A DNA stretch of 54,470 nt, taken from an uncultured Pelagibacteraceae bacterium (GTDB lineage: Bacteria > Pseudomonadota > Alphaproteobacteria > Pelagibacterales > Pelagibacteraceae). The DNA lies in NCBI GenBank assembly GCA_902522325.1, contig CABYVA010000004.1:1-54470 (forward strand), written 5' to 3'. The first letter of the stretch is position 1, and each line of letters begins with the position of its first letter. This document shows positions 25,670 to 35,634 of this stretch, in pieces. The notes below the pieces were generated by a model, which did not search any database, was not told where the DNA came from, and saw nothing but the letters and a program-made list of their open reading frames with translations. Made by a program: the position numbers and the translations under genes.

Positions 25670-26653
25670 TCATTTTCTTATCAAATCAGACCATATAGTT
25701 AAGTTATTCATGATTTTTAAAGATTCTTCAATATTTACAAGGAAATCGTCTTTTTTTTTATTACTTTCAATATTAGCAGATACATTTTGAATTTGGTTTC
25801 CGAAAAGTGATTTAGTTGATGTAAAAAATTTTTTATAACTAGAATTTACGTAATTAACATCAATATGACTTTTCATTTCAGGTAACCAGGGATTTGGCAC
25901 AATTAAACTACCATTCTCTCCCTTGATAATTAATTTGTTTTCAAGGTTTTCTTTAAAACTTATTTTAACATACGAATCAATGCTATCTTCAATAACTAAA
26001 TTTGCTTCAGCACTATCGTCAACGTCAGTAGAAGAAAAACTTCCTTTCGCATTTATAAACTTAATATTTTTGCTATTTTTAGAAATCAAATTTAATAAAC
26101 TTAGAGGATAGCACCCAACATCAAGAATAACACCACCTCCAAGAGATTTATCAAATATTCTAGATTTAGGGTTAACTCTTTTTACTTTAAATCCAAAAGT
26201 TGAGTTAATTGAAATTATTTTACCTAATTTGTTTTCGTTTAACAAAGCAATTAAATTTTTTGTTTGTCCATGACTGTAATAAGCAATAGCTTCATAAAAT
26301 ATTACATCATGTTTTGCTATATAGTTTGCTGCTTCGTTTGCTTCATCAAAATTTAATGTTAATGGTTTTTCACATAAAATATTTTTTTTATTTTCTGCAC
26401 AGGATTTTATTAAATTTAGGTGAGTATTGTTTAATGTAGCTATATAAACAGCATCTATTTTCTTACATGATATTAAATCGTTATAACTATCAAAAACATA
26501 ATTTTTATCTATTTGAAAATTATTTGCAAAAGACTTTAATTTTTCACTGTTTAAACTTGATATAGATAATAATTTTGCATTATTAGTTTCTTTAATCGCA
26601 TTAGCGAACTTTTGCGCCATATTTCCGAGTCCAACTATTCCCCATTTTATCAT
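25670..26653 (-). CDS. Gfo/Idh/MocA family sugar oxidoreductase
   Basis: The 327-residue protein has the Rossmann start WGIVGLGNMAQKFA, the conserved EKP (ILCEKPLTLN, near 95) and the C-domain hallmark GGGVILDVGCYPLSL (near 172). Members oxidise or epimerise sugars and sugar nucleotides with NAD(P). It lies 6 nt after the GT17 gene and 27 nt before the phosphohexomutase gene, so a role in making an unusual surface sugar is likely. Confidence 0.87.
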   Translation of the reverse strand: MIKWGIVGLGNMAQKFANAIKETNNAKLLSISSLNSEKLKSFANNFQIDKNYVFDSYNDLISCKKIDAVYIATLNNTHLNLIKSCAENKKNILCEKPLTLNFDEANEAANYIAKHDVIFYEAIAYYSHGQTKNLIALLNENKLGKIISINSTFGFKVKRVNPKSRIFDKSLGGGVILDVGCYPLSLLNLISKNSKNIKFINAKGSFSSTDVDDSAEANLVIEDSIDSYVKISFKENLENKLIIKGENGSLIVPNPWLPEMKSHIDVNYVNSSYKKFFTSTKSLFGNQIQNVSANIESNKKKDDFLVNIEESLKIMNNLTIWSDLIRK

Positions 26654-26659
26654 CTGTAT

Positions 26660-27547
26660 TTAATCAAACCATTCATTAAATTTTTTCGGATTATTTACGA
26701 TATATTGGGGAAGTAAATTATTTTCAATTTTTTTTAATTTATAATCGTATTCCCATCTTTCCTTATAATTTTCCTTATCCATAAAATGATTAAAAAAAAC
26801 CTTTTTTTCTTTAATTTTTTTTTTTAAATCATCAACAGTCAAACCACTTAACTCAAATTCATCATGATGTCCAAAGTTAGTTAGTTTTTCATATAATTTT
26901 TCTGCAGTCATTAAATTAGTAAAGTGCCAGCCACCGTCTTTTATTATATCTAAATTTATGTATTTAGTATTTGAAAACAGTGTATCAATTCTCCAGAATG
27001 GATATTGTTTATTTTTTAAATTTTTTAACCATGACATTGAAACTATTTTCTTTTTTTTTGCCGCTTTTGATCCATACCACGGAACTAAATCATATAAGAG
27101 GTTAAATTTATAATAAAAAAAATGTTGTTTAAAAATAAATATATCCTTTTTTGAATTTTTGAATTGATTTGAATTTAAATTTGGAATTTCATCGTTATCA
27201 CTTAAAATAATTAAATCATTATCTAAAGCTATATCTAATGCTTTAGTCATGTAGTCATAAGATAGTTCTATTCTCTTTAAACTATTTACCCTTTTTTCTG
27301 TCGGACTTAGCAATTTATTTTCAGATTTAATAATATCATTTGGCTCTTCGTCAATTATTACGTGGATTATTTTATTTTTAAATTTTGGATAGTTATTTAT
27401 ATCGAAATTCAGTTTTTTTGGTTTACCGCTATGCGAAATTGTAGATTCACACACGATAAATTTATCCACATGCTGATCTAATACATTAAACCTTACATCC
27501 ATCATTAAATGTTCGGCGTAAAATGTAGTGCAATCAAATATCTTCAT
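26660..27547 (-). CDS. Family 17 glycosyltransferase
   Basis: The 295-residue protein begins KIFDCTTFYAEHLMMDVR and continues VDKFIVCESTISHSGKPK. This is the signature of GT17, the family of eukaryotic beta-1,4-mannosyl-glycoprotein GlcNAc transferase (MGAT3) and bacterial homologues. ILSDNDEIPN (near 115) is the likely DxD-type nucleotide-sugar site. It probably adds a sugar to a surface polysaccharide in this bacterium. It is divergent from nrdA across 201 nt. Confidence 0.85.
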   Translation of the reverse strand: MKIFDCTTFYAEHLMMDVRFNVLDQHVDKFIVCESTISHSGKPKKLNFDINNYPKFKNKIIHVIIDEEPNDIIKSENKLLSPTEKRVNSLKRIELSYDYMTKALDIALDNDLIILSDNDEIPNLNSNQFKNSKKDIFIFKQHFFYYKFNLLYDLVPWYGSKAAKKKKIVSMSWLKNLKNKQYPFWRIDTLFSNTKYINLDIIKDGGWHFTNLMTAEKLYEKLTNFGHHDEFELSGLTVDDLKKKIKEKKVFFNHFMDKENYKERWEYDYKLKKIENNLLPQYIVNNPKKFNEWFD

Positions 27548-27748
27548 TTATATCACTTATACTTTTAACATTATTTATTAAGACTTTAGCTTTACTCTTT
27601 ATTTAGTAATTTTTTGTTATTTTTTTGTTGATATTATTTTATAATGTTCTACAAATGTTCTGTTGATTTATATTTTATATAGTATATCAACATTAATAAC
27701 ATACAACATATAGTTGTTTTGTTAATACAAAGATTACAATAACTAAAT
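27548..27748. promoter_or_regulatory. nrdA upstream region with TGTTGAT repeats and palindromes
   Basis: This is the largest intergenic gap. TGTTGAT occurs at 27626-27632 and 27661-27667 on the plus strand and at 27692-27686 on the minus strand; TGTTGATAT (27626-27634) and ATATCAACA (27684-27692) are exact reverse complements. AATGTTCT is repeated at 27643-27650 and 27654-27661, one helical turn apart. ACAACATATAGTTGT (27703-27717) is a palindrome with 5-nt arms, about 31 nt from an AT-rich element centred near 27678. That spacing recalls paired NrdR boxes. A TATAAT occurs at 27640-27645 without a good -35. The region must also hold the GT17 promoter. No ORF or RNA gene is seen in it. Confidence 0.5.
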
Positions 27749-29689
27749 ATGAATAAAATACTATCACAAGCAATTAAGAAAGCTGTCTCTGAATATACCC
27801 CTAAAAATGTTGATGTAATAAAAGAAAAAAGGTTAGATTTATTTTCATTAACTAATGAAACTGAACTTTTTCAGAATGAAAAAGGCATAACAATAAAAAT
27901 TGATAGATCAAAAGATTCTAACTTAACAGATTTTGGTAAAGCTACTTTAAGCGATAGATATTTAGGAGCAAATGAATCTTATCAAGATTTATTTGCAAGA
28001 GTAGCCAGTTACTATGCTGATGACAATTTACATGCTCAAAGAATTTATAATTACATAAGCAATTTATGGTTTATGCCAGCTACACCAGTACTTTCAAATG
28101 GTGGAACGAAAAGAGGTTTACCTATATCTTGTTTTTTAAATGAAGCTGGCGATAGTTTAGATGGCATTTTAGATTTATGGAGCGAAAATGTTTGGCTAGC
28201 AGCAAGAGGTGGGGGAATAGGAAGTTATTGGGGAAATCTTAGGTCCATTGGAGAAAAAATTGGACGAGTAGGAAAAACTTCAGGAATAATTCCTTTTATT
28301 AAAGTTATGGACTCTTTAACAATGGCCATAAGTCAAGGTTCGCTAAGAAGAGGATCTGCAGCTTGCTATTTGCCAATTGATCATCCTGAAATAGAGGAGT
28401 TTATTGAAATGAGAAGACCAACCGGAGGTGATCCAAATAGAAAAGCTTTAAATTTACATCATGGTGTATTGGTATCGGATGCATTTATGAGAGCTGTTGA
28501 AATGGATGAACAGTGGGGACTTAAGAGTCCAAAGGATGGAGCAATTCAATCAACAATATCTGCAAGAAATTTATGGATTAGACTTTTAACGGCAAGAATT
28601 GAAACAGGTGAACCATATATAATTTTTATTGATACAGTTAATAGACAAATTCCTCAACATCACAAATTAGCAGGATTAAATGTTAAAACTTCAAATCTAT
28701 GTAGCGAAATCACACTTCCAACTGGAATTGATAAAGATGGAAAAGACAGAACAGCTGTATGTTGTTTGTCTTCATTAAACATCGAGAAATACGATGAATG
28801 GAAAGATGATAATAATTTTATTAGCGATATTATGAGATTTTTAGATAATGTTTTAACCGATTTTATTGAAAATGCTCCAGAACAATTCAATGACGCAACT
28901 TACTCAGCCATGAAAGAAAGAAGTGTTGGTTTAGGAGTTATGGGATTGCATTCATTTTTTCAACAAAAAAATATTCCTTTAGAATCTGTTATGAGCAAAG
29001 TTTGGAATAAAAAAATATTTGACCATATTCAAAAAAAAGTTGATGAGTCTTCTAAAGAACTTGCAGAGGAAAGAGGAGCTTGTCCAGACGCTGAAGAATA
29101 TGGAATTAGTGAAAGATTTTCTAACAAAACAGCGATAGCACCAACTGCTTCTATATCAATTATATGCGGAGGAACTTCTCCAGGGGTTGAGCCTATTGCA
29201 GCTAATAGCTACACTCATAAAACTCTATCAGGTTCATTTAATGTTAAAAATAAATATTTAGAAAAAATTTTAGATAAGTATAACAAAAATAGTGATGAGA
29301 TTTGGTCTAGCATTACGACAAATCAAGGTTCAGTAAGACATTTAGATTTTTTAACTAAAGAAGAAAAAGATGTTTTCAAAACAGCTTTTGAATTAGATCA
29401 AAAGTGGATTGTGGAGCTTGGCGCTGATAGAACTCCAAATATATCTCAAGCACAGTCAATAAATCTTTTTTTACCTGCGGATGTCCATAAAAAAGAACTT
29501 CATGACATACATTTCCAAGCATGGAAAAAAGGCTTGAAAAGTCTTTATTATTGTAGATCTAAATCAATACAGCGTGCCGAAAATATCAATGATGCAAATT
29601 CTACTGATATTTTGGCAAATGTTTATAAATCAAATAAAAAGGAGCAAAATGAAGAGCCCGAATATGAGGAGTGTTTGTCATGTCAGTAG
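27749..29689 (+). CDS. nrdA: Ribonucleoside-diphosphate reductase alpha subunit, class I
   Basis: The 646-residue catalytic subunit reduces ribonucleotides to deoxyribonucleotides. Key residues are visible: Cys128 (LPISCFL) and Cys338 (VCCLSSLN) for the redox pair, the radical-site Asn316-Cys318-Glu320 (SNLCSEI), and the C-terminal ECLSCQ swinging-arm cysteines. The N-terminus has no ATP-cone: the first 65 residues run directly into the SDRYLGANESYQD start of the core. Overall-activity inhibition by dATP through a cone is therefore not expected. It overlaps nrdB by 10 nt. The upstream repeats probably regulate the pair. Confidence 0.94.
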   Translation: MNKILSQAIKKAVSEYTPKNVDVIKEKRLDLFSLTNETELFQNEKGITIKIDRSKDSNLTDFGKATLSDRYLGANESYQDLFARVASYYADDNLHAQRIYNYISNLWFMPATPVLSNGGTKRGLPISCFLNEAGDSLDGILDLWSENVWLAARGGGIGSYWGNLRSIGEKIGRVGKTSGIIPFIKVMDSLTMAISQGSLRRGSAACYLPIDHPEIEEFIEMRRPTGGDPNRKALNLHHGVLVSDAFMRAVEMDEQWGLKSPKDGAIQSTISARNLWIRLLTARIETGEPYIIFIDTVNRQIPQHHKLAGLNVKTSNLCSEITLPTGIDKDGKDRTAVCCLSSLNIEKYDEWKDDNNFISDIMRFLDNVLTDFIENAPEQFNDATYSAMKERSVGLGVMGLHSFFQQKNIPLESVMSKVWNKKIFDHIQKKVDESSKELAEERGACPDAEEYGISERFSNKTAIAPTASISIICGGTSPGVEPIAANSYTHKTLSGSFNVKNKYLEKILDKYNKNSDEIWSSITTNQGSVRHLDFLTKEEKDVFKTAFELDQKWIVELGADRTPNISQAQSINLFLPADVHKKELHDIHFQAWKKGLKSLYYCRSKSIQRAENINDANSTDILANVYKSNKKEQNEEPEYEECLSCQ

Positions 29690-30714
29690 CTAAAAAAATT
29701 AAAGATAATAATAAAGAGATAATCCAACCTAAAAAAATGGGATTATTGGTAGAAAATCCAGTTTATAAACCTTTTAGATATCCGTGGTGCTACGATGCGT
29801 GGTTAACTCAGCAAAGAATTCATTGGTTACCAGAAGAAGTTCCTCTTGGCGATGATGTGAGAGATTGGCAAAAAAACTTAACCCAAGCTGAGAAAAATTT
29901 ATTAACTCAAATTTTCAGATTTTTTACGCAAGCAGACGTAGAGGTTAACAATTGCTATTTAAGACACTATACAACTGTGTTTAAACCAACAGAAGTGTTG
30001 ATGATGATGACAGCTTTTGCTTCAATGGAAACTGTTCATGTAGCAGCTTATTCCCATCTTTTAGATACAATTGGCATGCCCGAGTCGGAATATTCTGCAT
30101 TCATGAAGTATAAAGAGATGAAAGATAAATATGACTATATGCAAAATTTTAACGTCAATTCAAAAGAAGACATAGCAAAAACAGTTGCTGTATTTAGTGC
30201 TTTTACTGAAGGATTACAATTGTTTGCAAGTTTTGCAATTTTACTTAACTTTCCAAGACATAACAAAATGAAAGGGATGGGTCAGATAGTAACCTGGTCA
30301 GTTAGAGACGAAACCTTGCATTGCAATTCGATGATTAGAATTTTTAAAGAATTTATAAATGAGAATCCTGAAATTTGGACTCCACAATTAAAAAAAGAAA
30401 TTTACGAGGCTTGCAGAACTATTGTTGAACATGAAGATGCGTTTATTGATTTAGCTTTTGAAATGGGTCCGCTGGAAGGTCTTACAGCTAAAGAAGTTAA
30501 AGATTATATAAGATTTATTGGAAACAGAAGACTTGTTCAATTAGGATTAGAGCCAATTTATAATGTTGATAAAAATCCTCTAACCTGGTTGGATACTATG
30601 CTGAATGCAGTTGAGCACATGAATTTCTTTGAAGGAAGAGCAACTGAATATTCTAAAGCATCTACAAAAGGAAGTTGGGCAGAAGCTTTTAGTAATTTAG
30701 GATCTAATCAATAA
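29680..30714 (+). CDS. nrdB: Ribonucleoside-diphosphate reductase beta subunit, class I
   Basis: I use ATG 29680, with GAGGAG upstream inside nrdA, rather than GTG 29671, which would overlap that ribosome-binding site. The 344-residue protein has the di-iron ligands Asp86 (FTQADVEV), Glu117 and His120 (MASMETVH region), a Glu in FTEGLQLF and the Glu/His pair of VRDETLHC. Tyr124, four residues after His120 as in the E. coli protein, is the likely radical tyrosine, pointing to a class Ia-type enzyme. No N-terminal ATP-cone is present here either. It ends 7 nt from the convergent prpC stop. Confidence 0.94.
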   Translation: MSVAKKIKDNNKEIIQPKKMGLLVENPVYKPFRYPWCYDAWLTQQRIHWLPEEVPLGDDVRDWQKNLTQAEKNLLTQIFRFFTQADVEVNNCYLRHYTTVFKPTEVLMMMTAFASMETVHVAAYSHLLDTIGMPESEYSAFMKYKEMKDKYDYMQNFNVNSKEDIAKTVAVFSAFTEGLQLFASFAILLNFPRHNKMKGMGQIVTWSVRDETLHCNSMIRIFKEFINENPEIWTPQLKKEIYEACRTIVEHEDAFIDLAFEMGPLEGLTAKEVKDYIRFIGNRRLVQLGLEPIYNVDKNPLTWLDTMLNAVEHMNFFEGRATEYSKASTKGSWAEAFSNLGSNQ

Positions 30715-30721
30715 AAAATTT

Positions 30722-31846
30722 TTATCTTTGATTTAGCAACATCACTTTACGATGTGACGCTCCACTGTATTTAGAAAGTGGTCTTATTAGTTTATTTGCC
30801 GAATGTTGTTCCATAATATGTGCGGACCAACCAGTTATTCTTGAAATAACAAAGATAGGGGTGAAAAAATCTGTATCAAATCCCATTAAATGATAGGTAG
30901 GTCCAGTCGGATAATCAACATTTGGATGAATATTTTTTTTATCTATCATAACATTTTTAACAATGTCATAAATTTTAACAAATTTTTTATCTTTTTTTAT
31001 GGAAGCAACTTTTTTAAAATATTTTTCCATAGTAGGAACTCTTGAGTCACCTTTTTTATAAACTCTATGACCAAAACCCATCACAACATCTTTATTTTGA
31101 AGAGCTTTATTAATCCATTTAAAAGCTTTTTCAGGTTTTTTAATCTTATTCATCATATGCATAACTTCTTCATTAGCGCCACCATGTAAAGGGCCTTTTA
31201 AACTAGCGATAGCTCCAGTGATTGCTCCGTGAATATCAGATAAACTACTTGTAATAGTTCTTGCTGTAAATGTAGAAACATTAAAACTATGTTCAGCGTA
31301 AAGAATTAATGAAACATCAAAAGCTTTAACAATTTCTTTGCTTGGAATTTTTCCAAAACACATATAAAAAAAATTTTCAGAAAAAGACAAATTTCTTTTG
31401 GGATGTATTATTTTTTTACCTTTTCTCGCTCTAAAAAAAGCAGCTAATGCAATAGGCGTTTTAGAGAATATTCTTATAGCCTTTCTCATATTAGCTTTTG
31501 GAGAATTATCTTTAGTTTCTTTGTCTTCTAAAGCCATTAAACTTACAGCAGTTCTCACCACGTCCATTGGATGAGCTTTCTTAGGCATTTTTCTAATATC
31601 ACTTAAGATTTCTTTCGAAAGTTTTCTATCTGATCTTTCTTCTTTAATAAAATTTTTTAACTGATTTTTATTTGGAAGTTCTCCGTTTAAAACAAGATAT
31701 GCTACCTCTTCAAAATTACATTTTTCGCAAAGATCTTGAACGGCATAACCTCTATAAGTAAGAGAGTTGATATCCGGCATTACTTGAGAAACAGTAGTTT
31801 CGTCAACTACAATTCCTAGTAGACCTTTTTTTATTTCATCCGTCAT
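30722..31846 (-). CDS. prpC: 2-methylcitrate synthase / citrate synthase family
   Basis: The 374-residue length and motifs are those of the short type II-like 2-methylcitrate synthases: LKGPLHGGANEEVM (near 222), GFGHRVYKKGDSR (near 256) and the C-terminal ITGWSAHIMEQH with catalytic Asp in GFDTDFFTP. It condenses propionyl-CoA with oxaloacetate. The gene context with PrpB and PrpD supports the methylcitrate role over a housekeeping citrate synthase. Its start overlaps the prpB stop by 1 nt. Confidence 0.9.
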   Translation of the reverse strand: MTDEIKKGLLGIVVDETTVSQVMPDINSLTYRGYAVQDLCEKCNFEEVAYLVLNGELPNKNQLKNFIKEERSDRKLSKEILSDIRKMPKKAHPMDVVRTAVSLMALEDKETKDNSPKANMRKAIRIFSKTPIALAAFFRARKGKKIIHPKRNLSFSENFFYMCFGKIPSKEIVKAFDVSLILYAEHSFNVSTFTARTITSSLSDIHGAITGAIASLKGPLHGGANEEVMHMMNKIKKPEKAFKWINKALQNKDVVMGFGHRVYKKGDSRVPTMEKYFKKVASIKKDKKFVKIYDIVKNVMIDKKNIHPNVDYPTGPTYHLMGFDTDFFTPIFVISRITGWSAHIMEQHSANKLIRPLSKYSGASHRKVMLLNQR

Positions 31847-32742
31847 TATTCGTGTCCATCTGTATCAAAGTTATAAATTTTTTCATCTAAACTATTATAT
31901 TTTTCATAATCAACGAGCTCATACAATCTTTTTCTAGTTTGCATTTTATCTATAATATTATTTTGATGTCCATTTGTATAAATGTCTCTCAATCCATCTT
32001 CAACATTTTTCATTGCTAATCGCTGAGTAGTAACTGGATAAATAACTATATTGTAACCAAATTGCTCAAGTTCTTTAAAGTTAAATAATTTAGATTTACC
32101 AAACTCGGTCATGTTCGCTAGCAAATAGCAAGAAAGTTCTTTTCTGACTTTTTCAAAATCTTTTTCATCATGCAAAGCTTCAGGAAAAATTATTTCAGCT
32201 CCCGCATCAATATATGCTTTGCATCTTTCAATCATTTTATCAATACCTTCGACACTTTTGGCATCTGATCTAGCTATAATTTTAAAATTTTTATCTTTTT
32301 TAGCTGAAACACATTCTTTAATTTTTTTAATCATTGAATCGGTTGTAATTAATTCCTTATTATCTAAGTGCCCACATCTTTTTCTTTCAATCTGGTCTTC
32401 TATATGCACAGCAGAAATTCCAAATTCTTCAAAAGTTTCAATTGTTTCTTTGCAAGATTTAAAACCTGTGTCGATATCAACTATTGTTGGAAGGTTTGTT
32501 ACTCTTGAAATTAAATAGGATCGTGTACTCACATCTTGTAATGTTGTTAAACCAATATCCGGATAACCAAGATCATTAGCCATTACCCCGCCTGAAACAT
32601 AAACAGCATCATAACCTATTTCTTCAATTAATTTTGCAGTAAGAGGGTTATATGCACCAGGGACTCTAAGAATTTTATTAGACTCTAACTTTTCAACAAA
32701 ATCCTTTCTTTTTTGATTTGGATTTTTTTTTATAAAATGCAT
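31846..32742 (-). CDS. prpB: 2-methylisocitrate lyase
   Basis: The 298-residue TIM-barrel lyase cleaves 2-methylisocitrate to succinate and pyruvate. The active-site KRCGH loop is at residues 121-125, with the Mg-binding VDIDTGF at 88-94. This distinguishes it from the longer isocitrate lyases. It is sandwiched between prpD and prpC with 1-nt overlaps, so the three are surely co-translated. Confidence 0.92.
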   Translation of the reverse strand: MHFIKKNPNQKRKDFVEKLESNKILRVPGAYNPLTAKLIEEIGYDAVYVSGGVMANDLGYPDIGLTTLQDVSTRSYLISRVTNLPTIVDIDTGFKSCKETIETFEEFGISAVHIEDQIERKRCGHLDNKELITTDSMIKKIKECVSAKKDKNFKIIARSDAKSVEGIDKMIERCKAYIDAGAEIIFPEALHDEKDFEKVRKELSCYLLANMTEFGKSKLFNFKELEQFGYNIVIYPVTTQRLAMKNVEDGLRDIYTNGHQNNIIDKMQTRKRLYELVDYEKYNSLDEKIYNFDTDGHE

Positions 32743-34244
32743 TAAAAAATTCCTTTGTTAAAATTTCTTTTTATTTTATTTTTTTTTACTTGAATATTTA
32801 ATTTATCTAATTGACCAGGTTTTAATCTTTTAAGATTTTGTACAACTTTTAAAAATCTATCAATTTCTTTTTTATCCAAAATATTTTTAGTCAAAGTTAA
32901 AAATTTATTTATATAGTTCTTCCTTTTAAAGGGACGTAATCCATATGGATGAGCATCAGCTCTATCTTGTTGTTCTTTTACTTTTGTTCCATTTTTAAGA
33001 GTAATAACTATTTTAGCACCAAATGACTTTTTTTTTGGGTTTGGATGATGATATTTTTTAGTCCACTTTTTATCTTCATGAGTTTTAATTGATCTCCATA
33101 TTTTTATAGTACTCTTTCTTTTTGCTCTAGATTTAGTATATGATTTTACATGATGCCAATCCCCATCCTCTAGAGCTACAGCAAAAATATACATTATCGA
33201 ATGATCTAAAGTTTCCCTAGTTGCATTAGGATCCATTTTTTGAGGATCATTTGCTCCTGTGCCAATAACATAATGTGTATGATGACTAGTAAAGATATCT
33301 ATTTTTTTAATCTGATTTAAATTTTGTACTTTCTTTTTTAATTTTTTAGCTAAATCAATTAATGCCTGTGACTGATATTCGGCTGAGTACTCTTTAGTAT
33401 AAGTTTCAAGTATTGCTTTTTTACTTTCACCTTTCTTCGGAAGAGGAACTTTGTATAATGCTTTTTTTCCATCTAAAATTCTAGCTATTACACTATCTTC
33501 CCCTTCATAAATTGGACTTGGTGCTCCTTCACCGCGCATAACTCTATCAACAGCTTCTATTGCAAGTTTTCCTGCATGCGCAGGTGCGTATGCTTTCCAA
33601 CTTGAAATTTCACCTTTTCTAGATTGTCTAGTTGATATTGTTGTGTGTAATGCTTGTTGTACAGCTTGATAAATTGTTTCTGTGTTAAGTTTTAACATAG
33701 CTCCTATTCCTGCAGCAACACTTGGACCGAGGTGAGCTATGTGATCTACTTTATGTTTATGTAAACAAATTCCTTTTACTAAATTGACTTGCACTTCATA
33801 AGCAGTGATAATTCCTTTTAAAAGATCCAAACCACTTTTTTTGTTTTGTTGAGCTACACTTATTAACGGAGGTATATTATCTCCTGGATGACTATAATCA
33901 GCAGCCAAAAAAGTATCATGAAAATCAAGCTCTCTAACAGCGGTACCATTTGACCAAGCTGCCCACTCACAATCAAATTTTAATTTACTGTTAATACCAA
34001 ATAATGTAGCACCATTTTTTCTAGAATGTTTCAAAGCCATTTCTCTAGATGAAACGACTGATTTTCTATTAAGCGATGCAATTGCAACAGACGCATTATC
34101 AATAATTCTGTTTACAACCATTTCAACTGCATCTTTATTTAATTTTGCATTATCACTTGCAATCTCAGCAATTTTCCAGGCTAGTTGCTTTTTTTTTGGC
34201 AAATTAATTTTAGACGGATAAACTTTTACTTTGTGTAAAATCAA
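32742..34244 (-). CDS. prpD: 2-methylcitrate dehydratase (MmgE/PrpD family)
   Basis: The 500-residue protein matches full-length Prp[31 protein letters not shown] (residues near 97-126) is the family signature. It dehydrates 2-methylcitrate to 2-methylaconitate in the propionate pathway. It is the first of prpD-prpB-prpC and lies 36 nt after the LysE-family gene. The C-terminal 30 residues are Lys/Asn-rich and unconserved. No propionyl-CoA synthetase is in the window, so propionyl-CoA probably comes from amino-acid or fatty-acid breakdown. Confidence 0.9.
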   Translation of the reverse strand: MILHKVKVYPSKINLPKKKQLAWKIAEIASDNAKLNKDAVEMVVNRIIDNASVAIASLNRKSVVSSREMALKHSRKNGATLFGINSKLKFDCEWAAWSNGTAVRELDFHDTFLAADYSHPGDNIPPLISVAQQNKKSGLDLLKGIITAYEVQVNLVKGICLHKHKVDHIAHLGPSVAAGIGAMLKLNTETIYQAVQQALHTTISTRQSRKGEISSWKAYAPAHAGKLAIEAVDRVMRGEGAPSPIYEGEDSVIARILDGKKALYKVPLPKKGESKKAILETYTKEYSAEYQSQALIDLAKKLKKKVQNLNQIKKIDIFTSHHTHYVIGTGANDPQKMDPNATRETLDHSIMYIFAVALEDGDWHHVKSYTKSRAKRKSTIKIWRSIKTHEDKKWTKKYHHPNPKKKSFGAKIVITLKNGTKVKEQQDRADAHPYGLRPFKRKNYINKFLTLTKNILDKKEIDRFLKVVQNLKRLKPGQLDKLNIQVKKNKIKRNFNKGIF

Positions 34245-34280
34245 ACAAACTCCTTAAATTTTTTTATAAGTAATAATAAA

Positions 34281-34883
34281 TTATTTCTCTATTACAATCA
34301 AAATGGCAGTAATTAAAAGTAAAAATGCCAAAAAATACTCAATTATCACTTTTATTTTATTATTCTTTACTATGTTTTTAATTGCTGAACCAAAAGCAGC
34401 CCATGGGGATATTGATATAGGGCAAATAATTAAGGCTATAAGTGCAATAAAAAAAATTGAAAAAACTAAATTTCCATCTTTAGGAAGAAATCCCGATGCA
34501 ACCATACTTGATATTGTCCACGCCTTAGGGTTAACAATTTGAAATAGAGCAGCTTCATGAAATTTTAAAGGTCTAGATTTATCTTCTTTGATTTTACTGA
34601 ACGATCCTATAATTTTATATCCAAGGTAAAGAAGGTATAAAGCACACAATATTTTTAAAATGTTTTGTAACTGAGGAAATATTTGAAAAATTTTTCCTAA
34701 ACCCATACAAACAAGACTTAGTTGCAAAACATGACCAATAGTAATACCCGTCATATGAGGTATGGTTTTACTAAAACCAAATTTAAGACCAGAGGTGAGC
34801 ACCATGGCATTATTTGGTCCCGGGGTCACATACATAACAAAATAAAAACTTATTAAAGCAAAAATTAAATTTGGATCAAACAT
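34281..34883 (-). CDS. LysE/RhtB family amino-acid exporter
   Basis: The 200-residue inner-membrane protein has six hydrophobic segments and the family N-terminal signature YVTPGPNNAMVLTSGLKFG (near residue 19). NPKAWTI (near 113) is the second family motif. Members export amino acids such as threonine, homoserine, leucine or lysine. Its start overlaps the gph stop by 8 nt, so it is co-transcribed with it. Confidence 0.9.
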   Translation of the reverse strand: MFDPNLIFALISFYFVMYVTPGPNNAMVLTSGLKFGFSKTIPHMTGITIGHVLQLSLVCMGLGKIFQIFPQLQNILKILCALYLLYLGYKIIGSFSKIKEDKSRPLKFHEAALFQIVNPKAWTISSMVASGFLPKDGNLVFSIFFIALIALIICPISISPWAAFGSAIKNIVKNNKIKVIIEYFLAFLLLITAILIVIEK

Positions 34884-35565
34884 TTAAAAATTTATTAATT
34901 ATTTTTTCTATACCCACAAAATCTTTAATTAAATAGTCGTGGTAGATTTGTTCAACTTTTTTATCTGTATATCCATTTTCTAAAAGTATCATTGGTATAC
35001 CAGCAGATTTTGCTGCGTCAGCATCATTTTCACTATCACCAATCATCAAACTTTTTTTAATAGTTCCGTTCATTATTTCTATTATGCTAGTTAAATGTCT
35101 AGGATCAGGCTTATAATATTCAAAAGTATTTCTACCAGCAACATATTCGAAAAAATCATATATTTTTATTTTTTTTAATAAATCTACTGCTAAATGCTCT
35201 TGCTTGTTTGTACAAACAGCCATAGAAATATTATTTTTTTTTGCCCAAGTAAGAAACTCATAAACTCCATTTATAAGCTTGCTGTCTTTTACTATATTTT
35301 TTCCATAAAAATTTAGAAACTCTTTAATCATTTCACCTTTAATTTTTGGATCGGTAATTTTGGACATTTCTTTTTTCGCAGAACCCCATAGAGATCTACC
35401 AATCATTACTGCAGCACCTTTGCCAACAAGGTTTCTTATTTCGTTTATTCCTTTTGAGCTGTATCCAAATTTATTCATTACATGATTGTGTGCGGCCATT
35501 AAATCTGGAGCAGTATCTACAAGAGTTCCATCAAGGTCGAATAGAATTGTTAATTTTTGAGTCAT
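34876..35565 (-). CDS. gph: Phosphoglycolate phosphatase-like HAD hydrolase
   Basis: The 229-residue protein has the four HAD motifs: DLDGTLVDTAPDLM (10-23), the Thr of AVCTNKQEHL (near 118), the Lys of YKPDPRHL (near 150), and GDSENDADAAK (near 171). The cap domain and length match Gph, which removes 2-phosphoglycolate formed in DNA repair and other reactions. Other sugar-phosphate HAD phosphatases have the same motifs, so the substrate is probable only. It is divergent from the GlmU-like gene over 69 nt. Confidence 0.82.
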   Translation of the reverse strand: MTQKLTILFDLDGTLVDTAPDLMAAHNHVMNKFGYSSKGINEIRNLVGKGAAVMIGRSLWGSAKKEMSKITDPKIKGEMIKEFLNFYGKNIVKDSKLINGVYEFLTWAKKNNISMAVCTNKQEHLAVDLLKKIKIYDFFEYVAGRNTFEYYKPDPRHLTSIIEIMNGTIKKSLMIGDSENDADAAKSAGIPMILLENGYTDKKVEQIYHDYLIKDFVGIEKIINKFLNV

Positions 35566-35634
35566 TTTTAAAGTATTTTTAAGAAATAATTTGTGAATTA
35601 ATATATTCTTTTACTTACTGTAAATATTTTTTAC

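Noticed and set aside
27462-27470. Second DnaA-box match TTATCCACA
   Set aside because: It lies in the GT17 coding sequence, encoding conserved residues VDKF; a single 9-mer of this composition is expected by chance.
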